Below, in pieces: positions 41,474 through 49,861 of a stretch of 64,000 nucleotides of DNA. Source of the stretch: an uncultured bacterium (lineage in GTDB: Bacteria; Muiribacteriota; Ozemobacteria; Ozemobacterales; Ozemobacteraceae); the NCBI GenBank assembly GCA_937949615.1, contig CALEDQ010000008.1:744001-808000 (forward strand), in the 5' to 3' direction. The notes beneath the pieces were generated by a model. It was not told the DNA's origin and did not search any database. It saw only the letters and a list, made by a program, of their open reading frames with translations. Within the stretch, counting starts at the first letter, position 1; every line of letters starts with the position of its first letter. Position numbers and translations under genes: made by a program.

Positions 41474-42807
41474 TTGAATCTCGCGGGCCAGAGTTTCTGC
41501 AACCGTTCAGCCGTCTGTTTTTCGCGACCATGGTCGGTTGGCTGATAAAAACTGGCCGGCTGCATGCCTTCAGGAAAATAATTCTCATCGATGAAACCGC
41601 CCTTAAAATCATGCGGATACCGGTATTCACGGCCATAGCCCATCTCTTTCATAAGGCCGGTGGGAGCATTGCGCAGATGATAAGGCACAGAAGGTTCCTG
41701 CCCGTTTCTGATTGCCTGCTTGACCATCTTTTCGGCCTTGTACAAGGCGTTGCTTTTCGGTGCAGCTGCCAGATAAACCGCCAGATGCGCAAGAAAAAGG
41801 TGGGCTTCAGGCGGGCCGACAAATTCGTAAGCCTGAGTCGCCGACATTGCCAGGGTCAGCGCAAAAGGATCGGCCATACCCACGTCTTCAGAAGCGAACC
41901 TGATCATGCGGCGCAAAATGAATTTACAGTCTTCACCACCCTCGATCATGCGATAGAGCCAATAAAGACTGGCATCAGGGTCTGAACCCCGCATAGACTT
42001 ATGCAGAGCCGATATCAGATTGTAATGCTCTTCACCACCCTTGTCATAGCGCAACATTTTGCTCTGAAATGTTTCAGCCACAAGATCGGGCCCAACAGCC
42101 GGAGCTTCCGGCTGTTGCTGCCGGGCGACCTCACAACAGGTTTCAAGCACGTTCAGAGCGATGCGGGCATCACCGGCCGCCATCATTGCAATTCTTTCGA
42201 GACTGGCTTCATCAACCAGCACCTTTGGCGGTCTCTGCAATTTTTCATCGCAGTCCATGGCCCGCAACAGGATAGTTAACAGTGCCGAAGCTGAAACTGG
42301 CTTCAAAACCAGCACCTGACAGCGCGACAGCAGGGCTGAAACGACCTCAAAACTTGGGTTTTCGGTCGTTGCACCAACAAAGATCACCAGCCCCGATTCA
42401 ATGTGAGGCAGAAGTGCGTCCTGCTGCGCTTTGTTGAAACGGTGAATTTCATCGACAAACAGCATGGTTTTGCGCCCTGAAAGTCGCCTTGATTCAGCAG
42501 CTCTGTCAAAGGCCGCCTTCAGGTCTTTAACCCCGGAAGTGACGGCAGAAAGCTGTATAAATTCTGCATCAGAGTGGCGGGCCATGACTCTGGCCAGCGT
42601 CGTCTTACCACAACCCGGGGGCCCCCAGAGAATTATTGAACCGCTCAGGCCAGCCTGCAGCAACATTCTCAAGGGCCTGCCCTGGCCAAGAATGTGTTCC
42701 TGACCAAGAATATCTTCAATACTGTCTGGCCGCATACGGTCAGCCAGAGGCTGGTATGGTGCAGTAATCTGAAGATTGCCGCTTGCGAACGAAAACAGGT
42801 CAGTCAT
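41470..42807 (-). CDS. rarA: Replication-associated recombination protein RarA (MgsA)
   Basis: A 445-residue AAA+ ATPase related to clamp loaders that acts at stalled replication forks. Walker A GPPGCGKTT (62-70), Walker B MLFVDEIHRFNKAQQD (Asp119, Glu120), and sensor VGATTENPSFEVVSALLSR are all typical, and the C-terminal tetramerisation region has the RGSDPDASLYWLYRM signature. The start at 42805-42807 (MTDLFSFA) has GGAGAAAAA upstream and overlaps the exported protein gene by 8 bp; an upstream TTG would add unconserved residues. Confidence 0.96.
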   Translation of the reverse strand: MTDLFSFASGNLQITAPYQPLADRMRPDSIEDILGQEHILGQGRPLRMLLQAGLSGSIILWGPPGCGKTTLARVMARHSDAEFIQLSAVTSGVKDLKAAFDRAAESRRLSGRKTMLFVDEIHRFNKAQQDALLPHIESGLVIFVGATTENPSFEVVSALLSRCQVLVLKPVSASALLTILLRAMDCDEKLQRPPKVLVDEASLERIAMMAAGDARIALNVLETCCEVARQQQPEAPAVGPDLVAETFQSKMLRYDKGGEEHYNLISALHKSMRGSDPDASLYWLYRMIEGGEDCKFILRRMIRFASEDVGMADPFALTLAMSATQAYEFVGPPEAHLFLAHLAVYLAAAPKSNALYKAEKMVKQAIRNGQEPSVPYHLRNAPTGLMKEMGYGREYRYPHDFKGGFIDENYFPEGMQPASFYQPTDHGREKQTAERLQKLWPARFK

Positions 42808-43648
42808 CGACTTTTTCTCCGGCCGGTTTTTCGTCAGTAACATCAGTATCAAAAGAACTTACCTGATCGAGGTCGGCTTCGCTCGGCTTGGCGATAACCT
42901 CGATCACTTTCCAGGTTTTTCGCCGATAGGCGAGTTCGGTTTCGCGTGCCAGCTGATGCAGACCTTTGCGCGTCATTTCCATTTTAGGATAAATCATCAG
43001 TTTCTGACTGGTAATAAAAGCAGGATTTCTCAGAGGCAGACGTTCCTGAACCCAGACGAGAAAATCGGCATTACTTAACAGGGTTGTTGCGGTGGCAACA
43101 TCGAGGCCGCCGGATTCCTTTCTGATGAATTCAGGCACGCTGTTATTCTTCTGATAGCATTCCGGACAAGGCTCCAGACCGCTCAAGCCTTTAACTGAAT
43201 CAATCCATATTCTCTCAGTACCGCTGGCCCAGATGCATTCAAGAAAAGGATCATGGTAAAATGTCCCGGTCTTTGTCACCCAGGCGATGGTTTCGGCATC
43301 TCTTTTTGCCTGCCTTTTAACCGGGGCCTGATCAAAACCAATAATGTCAGGCAGATCGCCTGGTTTATCTGAAGAAACGCCTGTCTTCTCACCTGATCCT
43401 GAAAAGACGCCGGTTAGAATTCTCTGCGCCTTCAGTGACCGGCGTTTTTTTTGCCCTTTAGCCGGAAAAATGTATCCCTCGGCTCTGGCATCGATTATCT
43501 TCAACTCTTTGCCTGAACTGGCAATTGCCGGACTATTGGTAATCACCACGTCACCGGCTTTGTTTTTCACCTCGACAACCTGAGCCCAACCCGGCATTTG
43601 AGCACCTGCAATACAAAGCAGAATACTGCAGAACAGCTTGAATCTCAT
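42800..43648 (-). CDS. Exported protein with Ada-like YH...C...PCxxC zinc motif
   Basis: A 282-residue protein with a signal peptide (MRFKLFCSILLCIAGAQMPG, cleavage probably after WAQ). A basic linker precedes a short module, VTKTGTFYHDPFLECIW followed by LSGLEPCPECY, at about residues 125-165. The pattern T-x-TG-x-x-YH...C...PCxxC resembles the small Ada-like zinc fold found next to some nucleases and exported proteins. The rest is not recognised. It is the first gene of the rarA/HD operon, with an ATG preceded by AAGGAA. The function is unknown; binding of metal or DNA is inference. Confidence 0.75.
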   Translation of the reverse strand: MRFKLFCSILLCIAGAQMPGWAQVVEVKNKAGDVVITNSPAIASSGKELKIIDARAEGYIFPAKGQKKRRSLKAQRILTGVFSGSGEKTGVSSDKPGDLPDIIGFDQAPVKRQAKRDAETIAWVTKTGTFYHDPFLECIWASGTERIWIDSVKGLSGLEPCPECYQKNNSVPEFIRKESGGLDVATATTLLSNADFLVWVQERLPLRNPAFITSQKLMIYPKMEMTRKGLHQLARETELAYRRKTWKVIEVIAKPSEADLDQVSSFDTDVTDEKPAGEKVDD

Positions 43649-43678
43649 CTGGATTCCTTTCAAAAAAGTTGTGAAGTC

Positions 43679-43687
43679 ATTATATCA
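43679..43687 (-). promoter_or_regulatory. Extended -10 promoter for the 43.6 kb minus operon
   Basis: TGATATAAT on the minus strand (TATAAT at 43679-43684 with TGA just upstream), about 30 bases before the exported protein start. The -35 region is poor, as is usual for extended -10 promoters. Confidence 0.55.
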
Positions 43688-43783
43688 CAGCCTCGGAATC
43701 GCGACATTCGACGTATTTGTTTCTCTTGAGCAGTTACCAAATTAATTTCCAAAACAGAAAAACAGGCTTAATGAATTAAAAAC

Positions 43784-43812
43784 TCGACATAGGTTAAAGG
43801 TTGGGGTAGACT
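43784..43812 (+). promoter_or_regulatory. Possible promoter of the O-antigen-ligase-like gene
   Basis: TCGACA (43784-43789), 17-bp spacer, TAGACT (43807-43812). The -10 ends only 9 bases before the ATG, so the transcript would be almost leaderless. Confidence 0.35.
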
Positions 43813-43821
43813 TCGACTCCT

Positions 43822-45111
43822 ATGTCAGCAGAACTTGAACAGGCTGCAAAGGAGCACCAGTCTTCGACTTCATGGGCCCAGAGACTCTATCTCGCCGGGC
43901 TGTATCTTTACGCTTTCACCTGCCATTTTTCCATTTCAGCCTCACAAACGAGTCTGGCTCTCGCATTGATAGGCTTCCTGGGTCTTTGGGCGACCGGAAA
44001 AACCAGACCCGAAAAAACGCCACTCGATCTTCCGTTTGCCTTTCTCGCCACTACCGGTCTTCTTTCAGTTTTCAGAGCAGAAGACCTTTCGAGAGCAATG
44101 CCTGAAATGAAAGTTTATCTGATCATTTTCTGCTTTTATATCCCATACTGGTATAAACTTTCTGACAGACAGCTGATGAAAATTTTCGGGGTCTTTGTTT
44201 CTTCTGCGGCCCTGGTAGCAATAGTTAACAGTCTCAGAATGCCTTACCTCGAACTTCCGGGAAACCGCGCAAAAGGTTTTTATTCAATGTCCATGACTTT
44301 TGGCGAATGTCAGGCCCTCGGACTGTTATCAGCAACAGTACTGTTCGGTTGTATTCGCAGGAGTTTTATCGGAACGGCACTTCTGGTTCTCGCCACAGCT
44401 TCAACCGCTTACTCAGTATTGTTTTCAATGGTAAGAAGTGCATGGATAGGGTTGTCTGTCGGTTTAACAATTCTTTTTTTCAGATTCCCCAGACGAACGG
44501 CAGTTGTAATTTTAATCATTCTCGCGGTGGTGTCACCATTTCTGTATGTCAACCCAGACATTCGCGACCGCATCGTTGGTCTTGATCCGAAAAAGACTGC
44601 CGATCTTGGCAGCATGCAGATAGACAATCTGCCGGAAAATGGTTCACTTCAGGCCAGTTATTACCGCATGACGATCTGGTGTCGGGGCTTTAAGATGCTG
44701 GAAAACAACTACCCATTCGGTGTTGGCATAAACAATGTCAAGAACTGGTATCAGAAACTTGCATCTGAATACGAGCACCAGAATAAGCTCATCTGGGGCC
44801 ATCAGCACAATAACTTCATGCAGATATTCGCGAGTTCTGGCTATCTTGGGCTTATCGCCTTTTTCAATTTTATCATCGCGACCCTGGTATTTGTCTGGAA
44901 ACCGGTCAGAAATGGCGAGACTCCGGCCATGCTATTGAATCGAGGAATATCTGCGATATACATCTGCTTCATTGTTTACGGTATTGGCGAGTTCAGCTGG
45001 GGAGATGAAGAAGTGACAATGATGGCATTGTTTCTTGTCGGCCTGCTGATGAATCCTCATCCGGCAGCGACTTCTTCTGATTCCTTGCCACAGACCGCCA
45101 CCACATCATAA
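43822..45111 (+). CDS. O-antigen ligase / Wzy-type polymerase family membrane protein
   Basis: A 429-residue polytopic protein with about ten hydrophobic helices and one large loop at about 250-330, the Wzy_C/O-antigen ligase pattern. The loop contains GVGINNVKNWYQ and ends with HQHNNFMQIFASSGYLGLIA, the H-x-x-HN...GxxG segment common in the family. It probably ligates or polymerises a lipid-linked sugar chain on the outer face of the inner membrane; which of the two cannot be told. Its 3' end overlaps the convergent gene by 55 bp. The nearby GT4 gene suggests a polysaccharide locus. Confidence 0.85.
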   Translation: MSAELEQAAKEHQSSTSWAQRLYLAGLYLYAFTCHFSISASQTSLALALIGFLGLWATGKTRPEKTPLDLPFAFLATTGLLSVFRAEDLSRAMPEMKVYLIIFCFYIPYWYKLSDRQLMKIFGVFVSSAALVAIVNSLRMPYLELPGNRAKGFYSMSMTFGECQALGLLSATVLFGCIRRSFIGTALLVLATASTAYSVLFSMVRSAWIGLSVGLTILFFRFPRRTAVVILIILAVVSPFLYVNPDIRDRIVGLDPKKTADLGSMQIDNLPENGSLQASYYRMTIWCRGFKMLENNYPFGVGINNVKNWYQKLASEYEHQNKLIWGHQHNNFMQIFASSGYLGLIAFFNFIIATLVFVWKPVRNGETPAMLLNRGISAIYICFIVYGIGEFSWGDEEVTMMALFLVGLLMNPHPAATSSDSLPQTATTS

Positions 45112-45632
45112 AAGGATGCGAGAGAGACCGGGATTCCTGCTGCAACGACAAGCAGATTCAGCATGCTGGCATTGAAAAGACTATCGTCAAAATTTGGAAA
45201 AAACACGTTCATGCCGCCAGAAAAAACTATAACAAAGCCAAATGCGGCAAAAATGGCCTGTAAAAGAGAGTTGTCGCGAATTCCTCCTGAAAAAGCCTCC
45301 GTATGCATCCACATGCTTATTATTGCCGGCACCGAAGCTACTGCCAGCCATATTTTCCAGATACCAATCCAGGTTTGAGCACTACCGGCATTTGCAAGAG
45401 ACCAAAAGTAAGGCAAACAGGCAAGCATTTCGTCTGGAATCCAGAAAAGAGGTCGCCCTTTCTTTTTTCGCCAGAAAAACAACCCGGCAATAAAAATCAG
45501 CTGAAAAATTATCATTACTGGCCGGTGTAAAAGCAATAAACCTTTAACAGACCAGAGAAGAAAAGCGGCAATATATACCATCGCAACTGCTCTGGTCATA
45601 AGATTCCAGAAATCCCTTCTCTGCTTAACCAT
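45057..45632 (-). CDS. Small polytopic membrane protein, unknown
   Basis: A 191-residue protein with about five hydrophobic segments (about 12-30, 36-50, 68-82, 87-107, 120-140, 155-175) and few polar loops. No family is recognised. It overlaps the GT4 gene by 8 bp upstream, so it is co-translated with the glycosyltransferase, and its last 18 codons overlap the convergent O-antigen-ligase-like gene. Tight coupling suggests it belongs to the same glycan pathway; that is inference. Confidence 0.7.
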   Translation of the reverse strand: MVKQRRDFWNLMTRAVAMVYIAAFLLWSVKGLLLLHRPVMIIFQLIFIAGLFFWRKKKGRPLFWIPDEMLACLPYFWSLANAGSAQTWIGIWKIWLAVASVPAIISMWMHTEAFSGGIRDNSLLQAIFAAFGFVIVFSGGMNVFFPNFDDSLFNASMLNLLVVAAGIPVSLASFYDVVAVCGKESEEVAAG

Positions 45633-46815
45633 GAACGCCTCGCAATCTAAGTGTATTCTGATATATCATATCTATTCGCTCAGAGAGGGTCTGAACCGAA
45701 TATTTTTCTGCCCATTTTTGCCTGAATTCATCCGATAGTTTTGCGGCTGCTTCAAATGAGTTATTAACAGCAACTGCAAGTCCTGATGTAAAATTCTGCA
45801 GATCGTTGGCGAGCAAAAACCCTGTATTGCCGCTTTCAAGGACCTCTGCCACTCCACCGACGTTCGTTGCGGCCACCGGGCAGCCAGAAGCAAGCGCCTC
45901 GATGATGACGACCGGCGTTCCTTCATTTTTAGAACTCAGCACCAGAAGGTCTAAATCAGCGTAGATCTCTTCGATATTATTTACCAGCCCGCAAAAATGA
46001 ATTCTTTGTGCCACGCCAAGGGAAGCGGCAAGATTTCTAAGTTCCAACTCCAGTTCGCCGCCTCCAATGACTGCCAGATGCAGTTGAGGCATTTTACCAG
46101 CCAGTTCGGCAAAGGCTTTAAACAACATGGCATGATTCTTAACAGGCACCAGCCGTGCAACAATTCCCATAAGGAAGTGATTTTTCGGCATATCTAACAA
46201 TTTACGCCAGCCGGTTGAATGCCTCGGAATCATCAGATTTTTATTAAGATCCAGGCCGAGAGCTACAGTCTCAATCTTTCTGCTGCCGTTTAAACCAAGC
46301 CTTTGCGACAGTTCGCCTGCCAGAGACGGGGTCAGGGTTATTAACCGGTCGGTTATACCTGCCAGAAATCTTTCAACCCCGACAATCAGCTGTGAAACTG
46401 GCTGAGAAAAATAACCGCTGAAGATAAAGCCATGATAAGTGTGAAAAATCGCCGGAACGCCGCAGAGAACAGCCGCAAGTCTGCCTAAAATACCAGCCTT
46501 GGTGGTATGAGTATGGACGATATGTGGTCGAAAAGACCTGATCTCGCGCACGATCTGTTGAAACGCCGCAAAATCTGACAAAGGCATAACCGGCCGATCG
46601 AGTCTTGCAACAATTGCCGGATCGACGCCATAACCATGTGCAAGATCGAGCATACTGCCCTCGGCAGACTCTGGGATACCGACCAAAAGGCGGGTTTCAT
46701 AGCCATATTTTTGCAGACAGGCGGTCAAGTTAATAACATGCCGTGATGGCCCGCCGCAATTCATGCGGCTGAGCACCCTCAACACCCTGATTGAACTTGA
46801 AACTGTATTTTTCAT
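45625..46815 (-). CDS. GT4-family glycosyltransferase
   Basis: A 396-residue GT-B-fold retaining glycosyltransferase. The N-terminal GGPSRHVINLTACL and HTHTTKAGILGRLAA, and the C-terminal nucleotide-sugar region with KNEGTPVVIIEALASGCPVAATNVGGVAEVL (ends quoted: KNEGTPVVIIEALASG), are characteristic. It adds a sugar to a lipid-linked or protein-linked acceptor at the cytoplasmic face. Donor and acceptor are unknown. The ATG start is clear. The divergent DUF885 gene begins 97 bp away. Confidence 0.92.
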   Translation of the reverse strand: MKNTVSSSIRVLRVLSRMNCGGPSRHVINLTACLQKYGYETRLLVGIPESAEGSMLDLAHGYGVDPAIVARLDRPVMPLSDFAAFQQIVREIRSFRPHIVHTHTTKAGILGRLAAVLCGVPAIFHTYHGFIFSGYFSQPVSQLIVGVERFLAGITDRLITLTPSLAGELSQRLGLNGSRKIETVALGLDLNKNLMIPRHSTGWRKLLDMPKNHFLMGIVARLVPVKNHAMLFKAFAELAGKMPQLHLAVIGGGELELELRNLAASLGVAQRIHFCGLVNNIEEIYADLDLLVLSSKNEGTPVVIIEALASGCPVAATNVGGVAEVLESGNTGFLLANDLQNFTSGLAVAVNNSFEAAAKLSDEFRQKWAEKYSVQTLSERIDMIYQNTLRLRGVHG

Positions 46816-46874
46816 TATTTTTGCGCTTTATACTGCCACAGCCACAGAGTATTTTTCAAGAAAATCAATTGTTA

Positions 46875-46883
46875 TGCTATAAT
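46875..46883 (+). promoter_or_regulatory. Extended -10 promoter for the DUF885-HIT genes
   Basis: TGCTATAAT (TATAAT at 46878-46883) about 30 bases before the ATG at 46913; the -35 is weak. The same nine-base sequence recurs at 49112-49120. Confidence 0.65.
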
Positions 46884-46912
46884 GTCGAAAAAATGATTGT
46901 GGAGGCTTGTGC

Positions 46913-48586
46913 ATGCTACATCAGGCTGTTTATCAACATCCCGGTTTTGCCGGAATTGCACAGCATTATTACGCAGAACTGGTCAGCCGCAACCCCGTGC
47001 TTGCCACCTGGCTTGGCGAACACAGCTTCGACGGTCTTCTTCCAGAAACCGGCGCAGAAGCGGTTGAAAGAAACATCGCCTTCCTTCGCGACCTGAAGAC
47101 GGCTTTCTGCACATTACCAGAAAACGATCTGAGTATCGATGAGCAGATCGACCGTCAGGCGATCATTCATTTTGCCGAACAACAGCTTTTTCTAGACGAA
47201 GATCTGCAGCGCTGGCGAACCGGCCGCGATCTGGCCATGAACATCGGCGACGCGATTTTTCTTCTCTTCATCAGAGATTTTGCTCCCCTTTCTGAGCGCG
47301 TCAGATCTATGATCAGCAGGTTAAAAGCGGTTCCGGCTTTTCTCATGAGCGGCCGCACCATTTTTCAGAAGGTCTCTCAGGAAAAGGGCGAACTCTGCCT
47401 TGAGTCTGCGGCCAAACTGCCAGCTTTTCTCGCAACGATCGAGGCTAGTCTGCATCGCCACATTCTGCCCGACCTGTTGCAGGAATTCTCAAGAGCCGCC
47501 GCGAATGCGATCAAAGCCATCGATGATTACAGTCACTGGCTAAAACAGGCAATTATGCCAAAAGCAGAAAAAGAACAGACTCTCGGCATGGGTCCATTTC
47601 AAGCATTGGTCAGCAGTCGCAGGATCGGCATGACTCCGGCTGAAATAACCGACCTTGCCCGGCAGCTTTTTCAAGAATCAACCAGGCAGCTTGAAGCCCT
47701 CAGCTGCGTTATTCTTGGCGAATCCACCGGTGAAGCCGCTGGCGCCCGCCAGGATGCACAGAAACGGATCAACCGGCACGCCCCGACCAGCTTCGAACAG
47801 GTTCTTGCCGTTTATCGCGAAAATTTGAGTCGCACCCGCGCCTTTCTTGAATACAGCAATTTTGCCACACTTCCCGCCGATGAAGAGCTCGAAATCATCG
47901 AAACACCGGCATATATGCGACATATCATCACCTCTTCCGCCTATTTTGCTCCCGAAAGAAAATCTGCAGTACAGCGCGGTTTTTATCTGATAACCCGCGA
48001 CGACAGTATGCTGTCTGCGCGTCACAACTATGCCGAAATAGCCAATTCGGTCATTCACAAGGCCTACCCCGGGCACCATCTGCACCTGGCAACCCAGAAC
48101 CAGCACCCCGGAATTCTGCGCTCATTCACCGACTCTGCAGAAATGATCGAAGGCTGGGCAAGTTACTGTCAGGAAGCGGTGCGCGAAAAAGGCTTCGAAA
48201 CTTCTTCTGAAAGCCTGTTCGTTCAAGCATTCGATAAAGCCAGAGCGGCTGCTCTGCTTAAAACCGAAGTGAAGCTGCAGACGCGAAGCTGGACCAGAGA
48301 AGACGCTGAAAACTTTCTGGTCAACCGGGCGCGCTTCGAAAAAGAAGCAGCCAAAGGCGAAATCAGGCGCATCATGCAGCGACCGTCGCTTTATTCAGCT
48401 CGATTAACCGGCCATCACCAGATTCTTCTGCTGAAAAATGAACTGCGCAGTTCATTTTCGCATGATTTTACTGACAGAAGCTTTAACGACCTGATATTAT
48501 ATCAGGGTGGAATTCCGGTGCATCTTGCCCGGCAATACTTCCCGGAGCTGATGAAACAACAGCTTAAATCACTTAATCGAGCCTGA
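46913..48586 (+). CDS. DUF885 family protein with altered HExxPGH motif
   Basis: A 557-residue protein of the DUF885 family, thought to be zinc carboxypeptidase/dipeptidase-like enzymes. The conserved EGWASYCQEAVREKGF region and YPGHHLHLA are present. The family motif HEAxPGHH reads HKAYPGHH here: the glutamate expected to be catalytic is Lys383 (codon 48059-48061, AAG). If read correctly, hydrolysis should be impaired. No signal peptide is seen. The ATG at 46913 is preceded by GGAGG with 7-base spacing, better than a TTG two codons earlier. The HIT gene follows after 2 bp. Confidence 0.85.
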   Translation: MLHQAVYQHPGFAGIAQHYYAELVSRNPVLATWLGEHSFDGLLPETGAEAVERNIAFLRDLKTAFCTLPENDLSIDEQIDRQAIIHFAEQQLFLDEDLQRWRTGRDLAMNIGDAIFLLFIRDFAPLSERVRSMISRLKAVPAFLMSGRTIFQKVSQEKGELCLESAAKLPAFLATIEASLHRHILPDLLQEFSRAAANAIKAIDDYSHWLKQAIMPKAEKEQTLGMGPFQALVSSRRIGMTPAEITDLARQLFQESTRQLEALSCVILGESTGEAAGARQDAQKRINRHAPTSFEQVLAVYRENLSRTRAFLEYSNFATLPADEELEIIETPAYMRHIITSSAYFAPERKSAVQRGFYLITRDDSMLSARHNYAEIANSVIHKAYPGHHLHLATQNQHPGILRSFTDSAEMIEGWASYCQEAVREKGFETSSESLFVQAFDKARAAALLKTEVKLQTRSWTREDAENFLVNRARFEKEAAKGEIRRIMQRPSLYSARLTGHHQILLLKNELRSSFSHDFTDRSFNDLILYQGGIPVHLARQYFPELMKQQLKSLNRA

Positions 48587-48588
48587 TA

Positions 48589-49089
48589 ATGCCTTTTAAA
48601 CAGCAACTATTTGTACCAAACAAGCGCGAATACATTACTGGTCTCAGCCGCCCCTCTGTCGACTGCATCATCTGCTCGATCGTCAACGATGAGCCAAGTG
48701 TCAAAAACCTGACCATCTGGAAAAACGAGACGGTGGCGGCCTGCGTCAACCTCTACCCATACAATGCAGGGCATCTGCTGCTTTTCCCACTGCGGCACAT
48801 TGCCGATCCCAGACAGCTCAACCCTGAAGAACACAAACAGATGCACCAGCTCCTGAGCGCATCAATGGACCGCCTTGAATCAGTCTATCACCCGCTCGGT
48901 TTCAATATCGGCTTCAATATCGGCGAAGCCTCGGGTGCAAGCATCGAACATCTGCATCAGCACGTCGTTCCGCGCTATCATCGAGAACTCGGGTTCGTCG
49001 ACATAACCGCCGGGGCAAAAATCATCATTGAAGACCCGCAGGTCACTTTGAACAAGCTTAAAGACGCTTTTGCCGACCTTAAATTTTGA
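48589..49089 (+). CDS. HIT-family nucleotide hydrolase/transferase
   Basis: A 166-residue HIT protein. The active-site HLHQHVVPR gives His121, His123 and His125, and PYNAGHLLLFPLRH and SIEHLH match the Ap4A-phosphorylase-like branch. A CIIC pair at residues 26-29 with a nearby His suggests the zinc site seen in many HIT proteins. Substrate is probably a dinucleoside polyphosphate or adenylylated small molecule. It is co-transcribed with the DUF885 gene. Confidence 0.92.
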   Translation: MPFKQQLFVPNKREYITGLSRPSVDCIICSIVNDEPSVKNLTIWKNETVAACVNLYPYNAGHLLLFPLRHIADPRQLNPEEHKQMHQLLSASMDRLESVYHPLGFNIGFNIGEASGASIEHLHQHVVPRYHRELGFVDITAGAKIIIEDPQVTLNKLKDAFADLKF

Positions 49090-49091
49090 GC

Positions 49092-49120
49092 CTGCCAGCT
49101 CTTTTGTACTATGCTATAAT
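49092..49120 (+). promoter_or_regulatory. Extended -10 promoter for the exported protein at 49153
   Basis: CTGCCA (49092-49097), 17-bp spacer, TGC-TATAAT with TATAAT at 49115-49120. It begins right after the HIT stop codon. Confidence 0.65.
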
Positions 49121-49152
49121 TCTCTGGCAATTTGAATAAGGAGATACCTGAA

Positions 49153-49806
49153 ATGATCAAAAGAGGAATTACCATTCTGATGGCCGCTTCTGCCATCACC
49201 GCTACCTGCGCTTACGCGTCGCCCGAAGGCGATCTTAAATACATGGGTTACTCTCAGGAAATGGTCAGCGAAGTTCTTTCTGCCACCGGCTGCGAGCCGG
49301 CAAAACCAGAAACCGCCGCTACAACCGAACAGGATGAAGCCAATGCCAACCTTGAGCAGCTGAATGAGCTTGGCGTTACCAGATCACTCACTCCGACACT
49401 CGAAGACCGCTCAGGTGCCATTCGTGACGAAATACTCACCTACTGGGATAAAATGTCGCCGGCCGCCAACAACGTTCAGCCCATCAGCTCAGAAACCAGA
49501 GCTCTTATCGAAGCCAACATTCGCACCGCTCTCGAAACCGCCGGTTATTCGATTGTGCAGCTGAGTCTGGTCGACCTGCCCGAAGGCAGTCTTAAAAATA
49601 TGCTCAGAGCTATTGTTCGAGTCACAAGACCTCTTAAAACCCGCAACTCATATAAAGAAATTCAGGGCAATCTTGCCGAAATCAAGAAGCTCTGCATGGA
49701 AGCCGGTTCCATTGACGGCGTTGTCTATCTGTCTGAAATGACCACTTTCGTGGCCGAAAACCCCCGTAATAACTATTACTACGAAAAGACTATTCTCAAC
49801 CCCTGA
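49153..49806 (+). CDS. Exported protein of unknown function
   Basis: A 217-residue protein with signal peptide MIKRGITILMAASAITATCA. The mature region is mostly alpha-helical and polar, with one stretch of Glu/Ala/Thr-rich residues (about 40-65) and a C-terminal segment rich in Asn/Tyr (ENPRNNYYYEK). No family is recognised. The ATG at 49153 follows AAGGAGAT; an earlier in-frame TTG is rejected. It has its own promoter and is followed by a strong stem-loop. Confidence 0.75.
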   Translation: MIKRGITILMAASAITATCAYASPEGDLKYMGYSQEMVSEVLSATGCEPAKPETAATTEQDEANANLEQLNELGVTRSLTPTLEDRSGAIRDEILTYWDKMSPAANNVQPISSETRALIEANIRTALETAGYSIVQLSLVDLPEGSLKNMLRAIVRVTRPLKTRNSYKEIQGNLAEIKKLCMEAGSIDGVVYLSEMTTFVAENPRNNYYYEKTILNP

Positions 49807-49813
49807 CCTTATG

Positions 49814-49848
49814 AATCAGGCATCTGGTCTGCTGCCGGATGCCTGATT
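49814..49848 (+). terminator. 11-bp stem-loop between two genes of the plus operon
   Basis: AATCAGGCATC (49814-49824) pairs perfectly with GATGCCTGATT (49838-49848), with a 13-base loop. It lies 8 bases after a stop and 14 bases before the next ATG. There is no T-run, so it may be an mRNA processing or partial-termination element rather than a full terminator. Confidence 0.55.
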
Positions 49849-49861
49849 ACAGGAACCCCGA

